This document shows, in pieces, positions 53,401-64,000 of a stretch of DNA of 64,000 nt. Positions within the stretch are counted from its first letter, which is position 1. Each line of letters starts with the position of its first letter. This DNA comes from Metallyticus violacea (lineage: Eukaryota; Arthropoda; Insecta; Mantodea; Metallyticidae), in contig JAUJEO010000019.1 in the NCBI GenBank assembly GCA_030762175.1, positions 2,734,001 through 2,798,000 on the forward strand, written 5' to 3'. Position numbers and translations under genes: made by a program. The notes under the pieces are model-generated. The model was not told where the DNA came from. It ran no database searches and worked only from the letters and a program-made list of their open reading frames with translations.

Positions 53401-56400
53401 AGCCTTAGACAAGCATATTATGCGCAAAGAATCTCGAAAAGAAAAAAATTTTTTTTCGAAGTTTGGAAACTTCGTTAGAATCACTTTTTTTCCGTTCTTA
53501 TTTGAGATAACTTGTTCTCTTTCATTATACTAGTTTGATAGCCTTAGACAAGCATATTATGCGCAAAGAATCTCGAAAAGAAAAAAATTTTTTTCGAAGT
53601 TTGGAAACTTCGTTAGAATCACTTTTTTTCCGTTCGTAATTGAGATAACTGGTTCTCTTTCATTATACTAGTTTGATAGTCTCAGAAAAGCATATTATGC
53701 GCAAAGAATCTAGAAAAGAAAAAAATTTTTTTTCGAAGTTTGGAAACCTCGTTAGAATCACTTTTTTTCCGTTCTTATTTAAGATTACTGGTTCTCTTTC
53801 ATTATACTAGTTTGATAGCCTCAGACAAGCATATTATGCGCAAAGAAACTCGAAAAGAATAAAATTTTATTTCGAAGTTTGGAAACTTCGTTAGAATCAC
53901 TTTTTTTCCGTTCTTATTTGAGATAACTGGTTCTCTTTCATTATACTATTTTGATAGCCTCAGAAAAGCATATTATGCGCAAAGAATCTCTAAAAGAAAA
54001 AATTTTTTTTTCGAAGTTTGGAAACTTCGTTAGAATCACTTTTTTTCCGTTCTTATTTGAGATAACTGGTTCTCTTTCATTATACTAATTTGATAGCCTC
54101 AGAAAAGCATAGGTATGCGCAAAGAATCTCGAAAAGAAAAAAATTTTTTTTCGAAGTTTGGAAACTTCGTTAGAATCACTTTTTTTCCATTCTTATCTGA
54201 GATAACTGGTTCTCTTTCATTATACTAGTTTGATAGCCTCAGACAAGCATATTATGCGCAAAGAATCTCGAAAAGAAAAAATTTTTTTTTCGAAGTTTGG
54301 AAACTTAGTTAGAATCACTTTTTTTCCATTCTTATTTGAGATAACTTGTTCTCTTTCATTATACTAGTTTGATAGCCTCAGACAAGCATATTATGCGCAA
54401 ATAATCTGGAAAAAAAAAAAATTTTTTTTCGAAGTTTGGAAATAGAATCACTTTTTTTCCATTCTTATTTGAGATAACTTGTTCTCTTTCATTATTCTAG
54501 TTTGATAGCCTTAGACAAGCATATTATGCGCAAAGAATCTCGAAAAGAAAAAAAATTTTTTTAAGAAGTTTGGAAACTTCGTTAGAATCACTTTTTTTCC
54601 GTTCTTATTTAAGATTACTGGTTCTCTTTCATTATACTAGTTTGATAGCCTCAGACAAGCATATTATGCGCAAAGAATCTCGAAAAGAAAAAATTTTTTT
54701 TTCGAAGTTTGGAAACTTCGTTAGAATCACTTTTTTTCCATTCTTATTTGAGATAACTTGTTCTCTTTCATTATACTTGTTTGATAGCCTTAGACAAGCA
54801 TATTATGCGCAAAGAATCTCGAAAAGAAAAAAATTTTTTTTCGAAGTTTGGAAACTTCGTTAGAATCACTTTTTTTCCGTTCTTATCTGAGATAACTGGT
54901 TCTCTTTCATTATACTAGTTTGATAGCCTCAGACAAGCATATTATGCGCAAAGAATCTCGAAAAGAAAAAAATTTTTTTTCGAAGTTTGGAAACTTCGTT
55001 AGAATCACTTTTTTTCCGTTCTTATTTGAGATAACTTGTTCTCTTTCATTATACTAGTTTGATAGCCTTAGACAAGCATATTATGCGCAAAGAATCTCGA
55101 AAAGAAAAAAATTTTTTTTCGAAGTTTGGAAACTTCGTTATAATCACTTTTTTCCGTTCTTATTTAAGATTACTGGTTCTCTTTCATTATACTAGTTTGA
55201 TAGCCTTAGACAAGCATATTATGCGCAAAGAATCTCGAAAAGAAAAAAAATTTTTTTCGAAGTTTGGAAACTTCGTTAGAATCACTTTTTTTCCGTTCTT
55301 ATTTGAGATAACTGGTTCTCTTTCATTATACTAGTTTGATAGCCTCAGACAAGCATATTATGCGCAAAGAATCTCGAAAAGAAAAAAATTTTTTTTCGAA
55401 GTTTGGAAACTTCCTTAGAATCACTTTTTTTCCATTCTTATTTGAGATAACTTGTTCTCTTTCATTATACTAGTTTGATAGCCTTAGACAAGCATATTAT
55501 GCCAAAAGAATCTCGAAAAGAAAAAAACTTTTTTTTCGAAGTTTGGAAACTTCGTTAGAATCACTTTTTTTCCGTTCTCATTTAAGATTACTGGTTCTCT
55601 TTCATTATACTAGTTTGATAGCCTCAGACAAGCATATTATGCGCAAAGAATCTCGAGAAGAAAAAAATTTTTTTTCGAAGTTTGGAAACTTCCTTAGAAT
55701 CACTTTTTTTCCATTCTTATTTGAGATAACTTGTTCTCTTTCATTATACTTGTTTGATAGCCTTAGACAAGCATATTGCAAAGAATCTCGAAAAGAAAAA
55801 AATTTTTTTTCGAAGTTTGGAAACTTCGTTATAATCACTTTTTTCCGTTCTTATTTAAGATTACTGGTTCTCTTTCATTATACTAGTTTGATAGCCTCAG
55901 ACAAGCATATTATGCGCAAAGAATCTGGAAAAGAAAAAAATTTTTTTTCGAAGTTTGGAAACTTCGTTAGAATCACTTTTTTTCCGTTCTTATTTGAGAT
56001 AACTTGTTCTCTTTCATTATACTAGTTTGATAGCCTTAGACAAGCATATTATGCGCAAAGAATCTCGAAAAGAAAAAATTTTTTTTTCGAAGTTAGGAAA
56101 CTTCGTTAGAATCACTTTTTTTCCGTTCTTATTTCAGATTACTGGTTCTCTTTCATTATACTAGTTTGATAGCCTCAGACAAGCATATTTTGCGCAAAGA
56201 ATCTCGAAAAGATTAAAATTTTATTTCGAAGTTTGGAAACTTCGTTAGAATCACTTTTTTTCCGTTCTTATTTGAGATAACTGGTTCTCTTTCATTATAC
56301 TAGTTTGATAGCCTCAGACAAGCATATTATGCGCAAATAATCTGGAAAAAAAAAATTTTTTTTCGAAGTTTGGAAATAGAATCACTTTTTTTCCATTCTT

Positions 56401-59400
56401 ATTTGAGATAACTTGTTCTCTTTCATTATTCTAGTTTGATAGCCTTAGACAAGCATATTATGCGCAAAAAATCTCGAAAAGAAAAAAATTTTATTTCGAA
56501 GTTTGGAAACTTCGTTAGAATCACTTTTTTTCCGTTCTTATTTGAGATAACTTGTTCTCTTTCATTATACTAGTTTGATAGCCTTAGACAAGCATATTAT
56601 GCGCAAAGAATCTCGAAAAGAAAAAAAATTTTTTTCGAAGTTTGGAAACTTCGTTAGAATCACTTTTTTTCCGTTCTTATTTGAGATAACTGGTTCTCTT
56701 TCATTATACTAGTTTGATAGTCTCAAAAAAGCATATTATGCGCAAAGAATCTAGAAAAGAAAAAAATTTTTTTCGAAGATTGGAAACCTCGTTAGAATTA
56801 CTTTTTTTCCGTTCTTATTTGAGATAACTGGTTCTCTTTCATTATACTAGTTTGATAGCCTCAGACAAGCATATTATGCGCAAAGAAACTCGAAAAGAAT
56901 AAAATTTTATTTCGAAGTTTGGAAACTTCCTTAGAATCACTTTTTTTCCATTCTTATTTGAGATAACTTGTTCTCTTTCATTATACTTGTTTGATAGCCT
57001 TAGACAAGCATATTATGCGCAAAGAATCTCGAAAAGAAAAAAATTTTTTTTCGAAGTTTGGAAACTTCGTTAGAATCACTTTTTTTCCGTTCTTATTTGA
57101 GATAACTAGTTCTATTTCATTATACTAGTTTGATAGCCTCAGACAAGCATATTATGCGCAAAGAATCTCGAAAAGAAAAAAATTTTTTTTCGAAGTTTGG
57201 AAACTTCGTTAGAATCACTTTTTTTCCGTTCTTATTTGAGATAACTGGTTCTCTTTCATTATACTAGTTTGATAGCCTCAGAAAAGCATATTATGCGCAA
57301 AGAATCTAGAAAAGAAAAAAATTTTTTTTCGAAGATTGGAAACCTCGTTAGAATCACTTTTTTTCCGTTCTTATTTGAGATAACTGGTTCTCTTTCATTA
57401 TACTAGTTTGATAGCCTCAGACAAGCATATTATGCGCAAATAATCTGGAAAAGAAAAAAAATTTTTTTCGAAGTTTGGAAACTTCCTTAGAATCACTTTT
57501 TTTCCATTCTTATTTGAGATAACTTCTTCTCTTTCATTATTCTAGTTTGATAGCCTTAGACAAGCATATTATGCGCAAAGAATCTCGAAAAGAAAAAAAT
57601 TTTTTTTAAGAAGTTTGGAAACTTCGTTAGAATCACTTTTTTTCCGTTCTTATTTAAGATAACTTGTTCTCTTTCATTATACTAGTTTGATAGCCTTAGA
57701 CAAGCATATTATGCGCAAAGAATCTCGAAAAGAAAAAAATTTTTTTTCGAAGTTTGGAAAGTTCGTTATAATCACTTTTTTTCCGTTCTTATTTAAGATT
57801 ACTGGTTCTCTTTCATTATACTAGTTTGATAGCCTCAGACAAGCATATTATGCGCAAAGAATCTCGAAAAGAAAAAAAAATTTTTTCGAATTTTGGAAAC
57901 TTCGTTAGAATCACTTTTTTTCCGTTCTTATTTGAGATAACTTGTTCTCTTTCATTATACTAGTTTGATAGACTGAGACAAGCATATTATGTGCAAAGAA
58001 TCTCGAAAAGAAAAAAAATTTTTTTCGAAGTTTGGAAACTTCGTTAGAATCACTTTTTTTCCGTTCTTATTTGAGATAACTGGTTCTCTTTCATTATACT
58101 AGTTTGATAGCCTCAGACAAGCATATTATGCGCAAAGAATCTCGAAAAGAAAAAAATTTTTTTTCGAAGATTGGAAACCTCGTTAGAATCACTTTTTTTC
58201 CGTTCTTATTTGAGATAACTGGTTCTCTTTCATTATACTAGTTTGATAGCCTCAGACAAGCATATTATGCGCAAAGAATCTCGAAAAGAAAAAAATTTTT
58301 TTTCGAAGTTTGGAAACTTCCTTAGAATCACTTTTTTTCCATTCTTATTTGAGATAACTTGTTCTCTTTCATTATACTAGTTTGATAGCCTTAGACAAGC
58401 ATATTATGCGCAAAGAATCTCGAAAAGAAAAAAATTTTTTTTCGAAGTTTGGAAACTTCGTTAGAATCACTTTTTTTCCGTTCTTATTTAAGATTACTGG
58501 TTCTCTTTCATTATACTAGTTTGATAGCCTCAGACAAGCATATTATGCGCAAAGAATCTCGAAAAGAAAAAAATTTTTTTTCGAAGTTTGGAAACTTCGT
58601 TAGAATCACTTTTTTTCCGTTCTTATTTGAGATAACTTGTTCTCTTTCATTATACTAGTTTGATAGCCTTAGACAAGCATATTATGCGCAAAGAATCTCG
58701 AAAAGAAAAAAATTTTTTTTCGAAGTTTGGAAACTTCGTTAGAATCACTTTTTTTCCGTTCTTATTTGAGATAACTGGTTCTCTTTCATTATACTATTTT
58801 GATAGCCTCAGAAAAGCATATTATGCGCAAAGAATCTCTAAAAGAAAAAATTTTTTTTTCGAAGTTTGGAAACTTCGTTGGAATCACTTTTTTTCCGTTC
58901 TTATTTGAGATAACTGGTTCTCTTTCATTATACTAGTTTGATAGCCTCAGAAAAGCATAGGTATGCGCAAAGAATCTCGAAAAGAAAAAAAATTTTTTTC
59001 GAAGTTTGGAAACTTCGTTAGAATCACTTTTTTTCCATTCTTATCTGAGATAACTGGTTCTCTTTCATTATACTTGTTTGATAGCCTCAGACAAGCATAT
59101 TATGCGCAAAGAATCTCGAAAAGAAAAAAATTTTTTTTCGAAGTTTGGAAACTTCGTTAGAATCACTTTTTTTCCATTCCTATTTGAGATAACTTGTTCT
59201 CTTTCATTATACTTGTTTGATAGCCTTAGACAAGCATATTATGCGCAAAGAATCTCGAAAAGAAAAAAATTTTTTTTCGAAGTTTGGAAACTTCGTTAGA
59301 ATCACTTTTTTTCCGTTCTTATTTGAGATAACTTGTTCTCTTTCATTATACTAGTTTGATAGCCTTAGACAAGCATATTATGCGCAAAGAATCTCGAAAA

Positions 59401-59849
59401 GAAAAAAATTTTTTTCGAAGTTTGGAAACTTCGTTAGAATCACTTTTTTTCCGTTCGTAATTGAGATAACTGGTTCTCTTTCATTATACTAGTTTGATAG
59501 TCTCAGAAAAGCATATTATGCGCAAAGAATCTAGAAAAGAAAAAAATTTTTTTTCGAAGATTGGAAACCTCGTTAGAATCACTTTTTTCCGTTCTTATTT
59601 GAGATAACTGGTTCTCTTTCATTATACTAGTTTGATAGCCTCAGACAAGCATATTATGCGCAAAGAATCTCGAAAAGAAAAAAATTTTTTTTCGAAGTTT
59701 GGAAACTTCGTTAGAATCACTTTTTTTCCGTTCTTATTTAAGATTACTGGTTCTCTTTCATTATACTAGTTTGATAGCCTCAGACAAGCATATTATGCGC
59801 AAAGAAACTCGAAAAGAATAAAATTTTATTTCGAACTTTGGAAACTTCG

Positions 59850-61096
59850 TTAGAATCACTTTTTTTCCGTTCTTATTTGAGATAACTGGTTCTCTTTCAT
59901 TATACTATTTTGATAGCCTCAGAAAAGCATATTATGCGCAAAGAATCTCTAAAAGAAAAAATTTTTTTTTCGAAGTTTGGAAACTTCGTTAGAATCACTT
60001 TTTTTCCGTTCTTATTTGAGATAACTGGTTCTCTTTCATTATACTAATTTGATAGCCTCAGAAAAGCATAGGTATGCGCAAAGAATCTCGAAAAGAAAAA
60101 AATTTTTTTTCGAAGTTTGGAAACTTCGTTAGAATCACTTTTTTTCCATTCTTATCTGAGATAACTGGTTCTCTTTCATTATACTAGTTTGATAGCCTCA
60201 GACAAGCATATTATGCGCAAAGAATCTCGAAAAGAAAAAATTTTTTTTTCGAAGTTTGGAAACTTAGTTAGAATCACTTTTTTTCCATTCTTATTTGAGA
60301 TAACTTGTTCTCTTTCATTATACTAGTTTGATAGCCTCAGACAAGCATATTATGCGCAAATAATCTGGAAAAAAAAAAAATTTTTTTTCGAAGTTTGGAA
60401 ATAGAATCACTTTTTTTCCATTCTTATTTGAGATAACTTGTTCTCTTTCATTATTCTAGTTTGATAGCCTTAGACAAGCATATTATGCGCAAAGAATCTC
60501 GAAAAGAAAAAAAATTTTTTTAAGAAGTTTGGAAACTTCGTTAGAATCACTTTTTTTCCGTTCTTATTTAAGATTACTGGTTCTCTTTCATTATACTAGT
60601 TTGATAGCCTCAGACAAGCATATTATGCGCAAAGAATCTCGAAAAGAAAAAATTTTTTTTTCGAAGTTTGGAAACTTCGTTAGAATCACTTTTTTTCCAT
60701 TCTTATTTGAGATAACTTGTTCTCTTTCATTATACTTGTTTGATAGCCTTAGACAAGCATATTATGCGCAAAGAATCTCGAAAAGAAAAAAATTTTTTTT
60801 CGAAGTTTGGAAACTTCGTTAGAATCACTTTTTTTCCGTTCTTATCTGAGATAACTGGTTCTCTTTCATTATACTAGTTTGATAGCCTCAGACAAGCATA
60901 TTATGCGCAAAGAATCTCGAAAAGAAAAAAATTTTTTTTCGAAGTTTGGAAACTTCGTTAGAATCACTTTTTTTCCGTTCTTATTTGAGATAACTTGTTC
61001 TCTTTCATTATACTAGTTTGATAGACTTAGACAAGCATATTATGCGCAAAGAATCTCGAAAAGATTAAAATTTTATTTCGAAGTTTGGAAACTTCG
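59850..61096 (+). repeat. 9-monomer duplication (1,246/1,247 bp) private to giant copy 2, unit 1
   Basis: The run from the ACTATTTT monomer through GCATAGGTATG (60065), the A12T8 monomer near 60369, the ATTATTCTAG monomer and the GATTAAAATTTTATTT monomer (61062) is repeated once at 61097-62342. Copy 1 of the giant duplication has this run only once (about 33190-34440). The total is 9 x 139 less 4 or 5 bases, because each unit includes a 133 bp monomer. Confidence 0.85.
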
Positions 61097-62342
61097 TTAG
61101 AATCAATTTTTTTCCGTTCTTATTTGAGATAACTGGTTCTCTTTCATTATACTATTTTGATAGCCTCAGAAAAGCATATTATGCGCAAAGAATCTCTAAA
61201 AGAAAAAATTTTTTTTTCGAAGTTTGGAAACTTCGTTAGAATCACTTTTTTTCCGTTCTTATTTGAGATAACTGGTTCTCTTTCATTATACTAATTTGAT
61301 AGCCTCAGAAAAGCATAGGTATGCGCAAAGAATCTCGAAAAGAAAAAAATTTTTTTTCGAAGTTTGGAAACTTCGTTAGAATCACTTTTTTTCCATTCTT
61401 ATCTGAGATAACTGGTTCTCTTTCATTATACTAGTTTGATAGCCTCAGACAAGCATATTATGCGCAAAGAATCTCGAAAAGAAAAAATTTTTTTTTCGAA
61501 GTTTGGAAACTTAGTTAGAATCACTTTTTTTCCATTCTTATTTGAGATAACTTGTTCTCTTTCATTATACTAGTTTGATAGCCTCAGACAAGCATATTAT
61601 GCGCAAATAATCTGGAAAAAAAAAAATTTTTTTTCGAAGTTTGGAAATAGAATCACTTTTTTTCCATTCTTATTTGAGATAACTTGTTCTCTTTCATTAT
61701 TCTAGTTTGATAGCCTTAGACAAGCATATTATGCGCAAAGAATCTCGAAAAGAAAAAAAATTTTTTTAAGAAGTTTGGAAACTTCGTTAGAATCACTTTT
61801 TTTCCGTTCTTATTTAAGATTACTGGTTCTCTTTCATTATACTAGTTTGATAGCCTCAGACAAGCATATTATGCGCAAAGAATCTCGAAAAGAAAAAATT
61901 TTTTTTTCGAAGTTTGGAAACTTCGTTAGAATCACTTTTTTTCCATTCTTATTTGAGATAACTTGTTCTCTTTCATTATACTTGTTTGATAGCCTTAGAC
62001 AAGCATATTATGCGCAAAGAATCTCGAAAAGAAAAAAATTTTTTTTCGAAGTTTGGAAACTTCGTTAGAATCACTTTTTTTCCGTTCTTATCTGAGATAA
62101 CTGGTTCTCTTTCATTATACTAGTTTGATAGCCTCAGACAAGCATATTATGCGCAAAGAATCTCGAAAAGAAAAAAATTTTTTTTCGAAGTTTGGAAACT
62201 TCGTTAGAATCACTTTTTTTCCGTTCTTATTTGAGATAACTTGTTCTCTTTCATTATACTAGTTTGATAGCCTTAGACAAGCATATTATGCGCAAAGAAT
62301 CTCGAAAAGATTAAAATTTTATTTCGAAGTTTGGAAACTTCG
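61097..62342 (+). repeat. 9-monomer duplication private to giant copy 2, unit 2
   Basis: Repeats 59850-61096. The A-run after AATCTGG has 11 A here against 12 in unit 1, which shifts the offset from 1,247 to 1,246 bp. Unit 1 ends with GATAGACTTAGAC near 61021, while unit 2 has the usual GATAGCCTTAGAC near 62269. After unit 2 the sequence resumes the order of giant copy 1. Confidence 0.85.
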
Positions 62343-64000
62343 TTAGAATCAATTTTTTTCCGTTCTTATTTGAGATAACTGGTTCTCTTTCATTATACTA
62401 GTTTGATAGCCTCAGACAAGCATATTATGCGCAAATAATCTGGAAAAAAAAAATTTTTTTTCGAAGTTTGGAAATAGAATCACTTTTTTTCCATTCTTAT
62501 TTGAGATAACTTGTTCTCTTTCATTATTCTAGTTTGATAGCCTTAGACAAGCATATTATGCGCAAAAAATCTCGAAAAGAAAAAAATTTTATTTCGAAGT
62601 TTGGAAACTTCGTTAGAATCACTTTTTTTCCGTTCTTATTTGAGATAACTTGTTCTCTTTCATTATACTAGTTTGATAGCCTTAGACAAGCATATTATGC
62701 GCAAAGAATCTCGAAAAGAAAAAAAATTTTTTTCGAAGTTTGGAAACTTCGTTAGAATCACTTTTTTTCCGTTCTTATTTGAGATAACTGGTTCTCTTTC
62801 ATTATACTAGTTTGATAGTCTCAAAAAAGCATATTATGCGCAAAGAATCTAGAAAAGAAAAAAATTTTTTTCGAAGATTGGAAACCTCGTTAGAATTACT
62901 TTTTTTCCGTTCTTATTTGAGATAACTGGTTCTCTTTCATTATACTAGTTTGATAGCCTCAGACAAGCATATTATGCGCAAAGAATCTCGAAAAGAAAAA
63001 AATTTTTTTTCGAAGTTTGGAAACTTCCTTAGAATCACTTTTTTTCCGTTCTTATTTGAGATAACTTGTTCTCTTTCATTATACTAGTTTGATAGCCTTA
63101 GACAAGCATATTATGCGCAAAGAATCTCGAAAAGAAAAAAAATTTTTTTCGAAGTTTGGAAACTTCGTTAGAAACACTTTTTTTCCGTTCTTATTTAAGA
63201 TTACTGGTTCTCTTTCATTATACTAGTTTGATAGCCTCAGACAAGCATATTACGCGCAAAGAATCTCGAAAAGAAAAAAATTTTTTTTCGAAGTTTGGAA
63301 ACTTCGTTAGAATCACTTTTTTTCCGTTCTTATTTGAGATAACTTGTTCTCTTTCATTATACTAGTTTGATAGCCTTAGACAAGCATATTATGCGCAAAG
63401 AATCTCGAAAAGAAAAAAATTTTTTTTCGAAGTTTGGAAACTTCGTTAGAATCACTTTTTTTCCGTTCTTATTTGAGATAACTGGTTCTCTTTCATTATA
63501 CTAGTTTGATAGTCTCAGAAAAGCATATTATACGCAAAGAATCTAGAAAAGAAAAAAATTTTTTTTCGAAGATTGGAAACCTCGTTAGAATCACTTTTTT
63601 TCCGTTCTTATTTGAGATAACTGGTTCTCTTTCATTATACTAGTTTGATAGCCTCAGACAAGCATATTATGCGCAAAGAATCTCGAAAAGAAAAAAATTT
63701 TTTTTCGAAGTTTGGAAACTTCCTTAGAATCACTTTTTTTACATTCTTATTTGAGATAACTCGTTCTCTTTCATTATACTAGTTTGATAGCCTCAGACAA
63801 GCATATTATGCGCAAAGAATCTCGAAAAGAAAAAAATTTTTTTTCGAAGTTTGGAAACTTCGTTAGAATCACTTTTTTTCCGTTCTTATTTAAGATTACT
63901 GGTTCTCTTTCATTATACTAGTTTGATAGCCTCAGACAAGCATATTATGCGCAAAGAATCTCGAAAAGAAAAAAATTTTTTTTCGAAGTTTGGAAACTTC

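Larger units (their letters stand above)
1..64000 (+). repeat. 139 bp tandem satellite array filling the window
   Basis: The same 139 bp unit follows itself head to tail from the first base to the last, about 460 copies, with both window edges falling inside a monomer. Most neighbouring landmarks are exactly 139 bp or a multiple apart. Deviations are one to seven bases in single monomers. I saw no inverted monomer, no unique sequence and no inserted mobile element. Copies differ by a limited set of recurrent substitutions rather than random divergence, which is typical of a satellite homogenised by concerted evolution. Function is not encoded in protein. A centromeric or pericentromeric role is plausible for a eukaryotic array of this size but is inference. 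I do not recognise the family and cannot name the organism. Confidence 0.97.
44464..64000 (+). repeat. Giant tandem segmental duplication, copy 2 (continues past window)
   Basis: Aligned to 17254-36096 in order with the same private variants. Offset steps: 27,210/27,211 to about 47890; 26,795 after loss of three monomers; 26,378 after loss of three more near 48300; 26,656 after a gain of two near 48690-48970; 26,655 after a single-base loss near 52375; 26,517 after loss of one near 53740; 26,656 after a gain of one near 55200; 26,657; then 27,904 after a nine-monomer gain near 61100. The match still holds at 64000, so the right edge is not seen. Confidence 0.9.

Noticed and set aside
1..64000. 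Many 65-143 codon frames with a repeated KHIMRKESRKEKNFFSKFGNF peptide
   Set aside because: 139 is not a multiple of three, so the monomer is read in all three frames in turn. The peptide is simply the translation of the repeat, usually with TTG starts and stops at fixed monomer positions.
1..64000. CRISPR-like regular repeat
   Set aside because: There are no unique spacers. The whole 139 bp is repeated, the unit is too long, and no cas gene is present.
1..64000. Rho-independent terminators at dyad plus T-run
   Set aside because: On both strands the dyad lies next to a T-rich run, but it is AT-rich, has a 2-base loop and occurs in every monomer of a gene-free eukaryotic-type array.
44464..64000. 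Assembly artefact as explanation for the giant duplication
   Set aside because: Not excluded, but the copies differ by private multi-monomer indels (for example the nine-monomer gain near 61100) and private SNPs, which simple duplication of one contig would not produce.

Overview
The whole 64 kb window is one uninterrupted, AT-rich tandem satellite array. The basic monomer is 139 bp, about 31% GC by my count on a consensus copy, with roughly 460 copies. All copies I read are in the same head-to-tail orientation. I found no protein-coding gene, RNA gene, transposon, CRISPR array or unique spacer sequence. Open reading frames do occur, up to 160 codons, but they are read-through of the repeat. 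Most start at TTG, all share the same peptide, and because 139 = 3x46+1 the reading frame rotates from monomer to monomer.

An array this long and homogeneous points to a eukaryotic chromosome, most simply centromeric, pericentromeric or other heterochromatic satellite. No gene is present to name the taxon. The monomer does not match, by length or by eye, the satellites I know well (human alpha 171 bp, Arabidopsis about 178 bp, maize CentC 156 bp, rice CentO 155/165 bp, mouse minor satellite 120 bp). Assignment to a centromere is inference.

The information lies in the layers above the monomer. (1) Within each monomer there is a perfect 18 bp dyad (CGAAGTTTGGAAACTTCG). It sits directly beside an A7T8 tract whose combined length stays at 15 while the A/T junction slides. 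A second short dyad is GCATATTATGC. (2) Linked SNPs define monomer classes. (3) Monomer variants are arranged in irregular higher-order repeats (HORs): module A at 1, 3890, 9028 and 13197; a 5-monomer 694 bp duplication at 3122-4509; a 23/24-monomer tandem duplication (offset 3,335 bp) at about 14150-20680; 21-monomer (2,920 bp) and 42-monomer (5,820 bp) units at 22.8-34.4 kb; and 15-, 14- and 9-monomer units (2,085, 1,946 and 1,251 bp exactly) at 37.5-44.5 kb. (4) On top of this, about 19 kb (17254-36096) recurs at 44464-64000, an offset of 26.5-27.9 kb, and probably continues past the window end. The two copies carry the same private variants in the same order. They differ mainly by insertions and deletions of whole monomers (1, 2, 3, 3 and 9 units).

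The picture is of an actively rearranging satellite, with monomers nested in HORs nested in a very large tandem segmental duplication. Unequal exchange or break repair in register with the 139 bp unit is the likely process. Coordinates of HOR edges are good to roughly one monomer, because edges are only visible where diagnostic variants differ.
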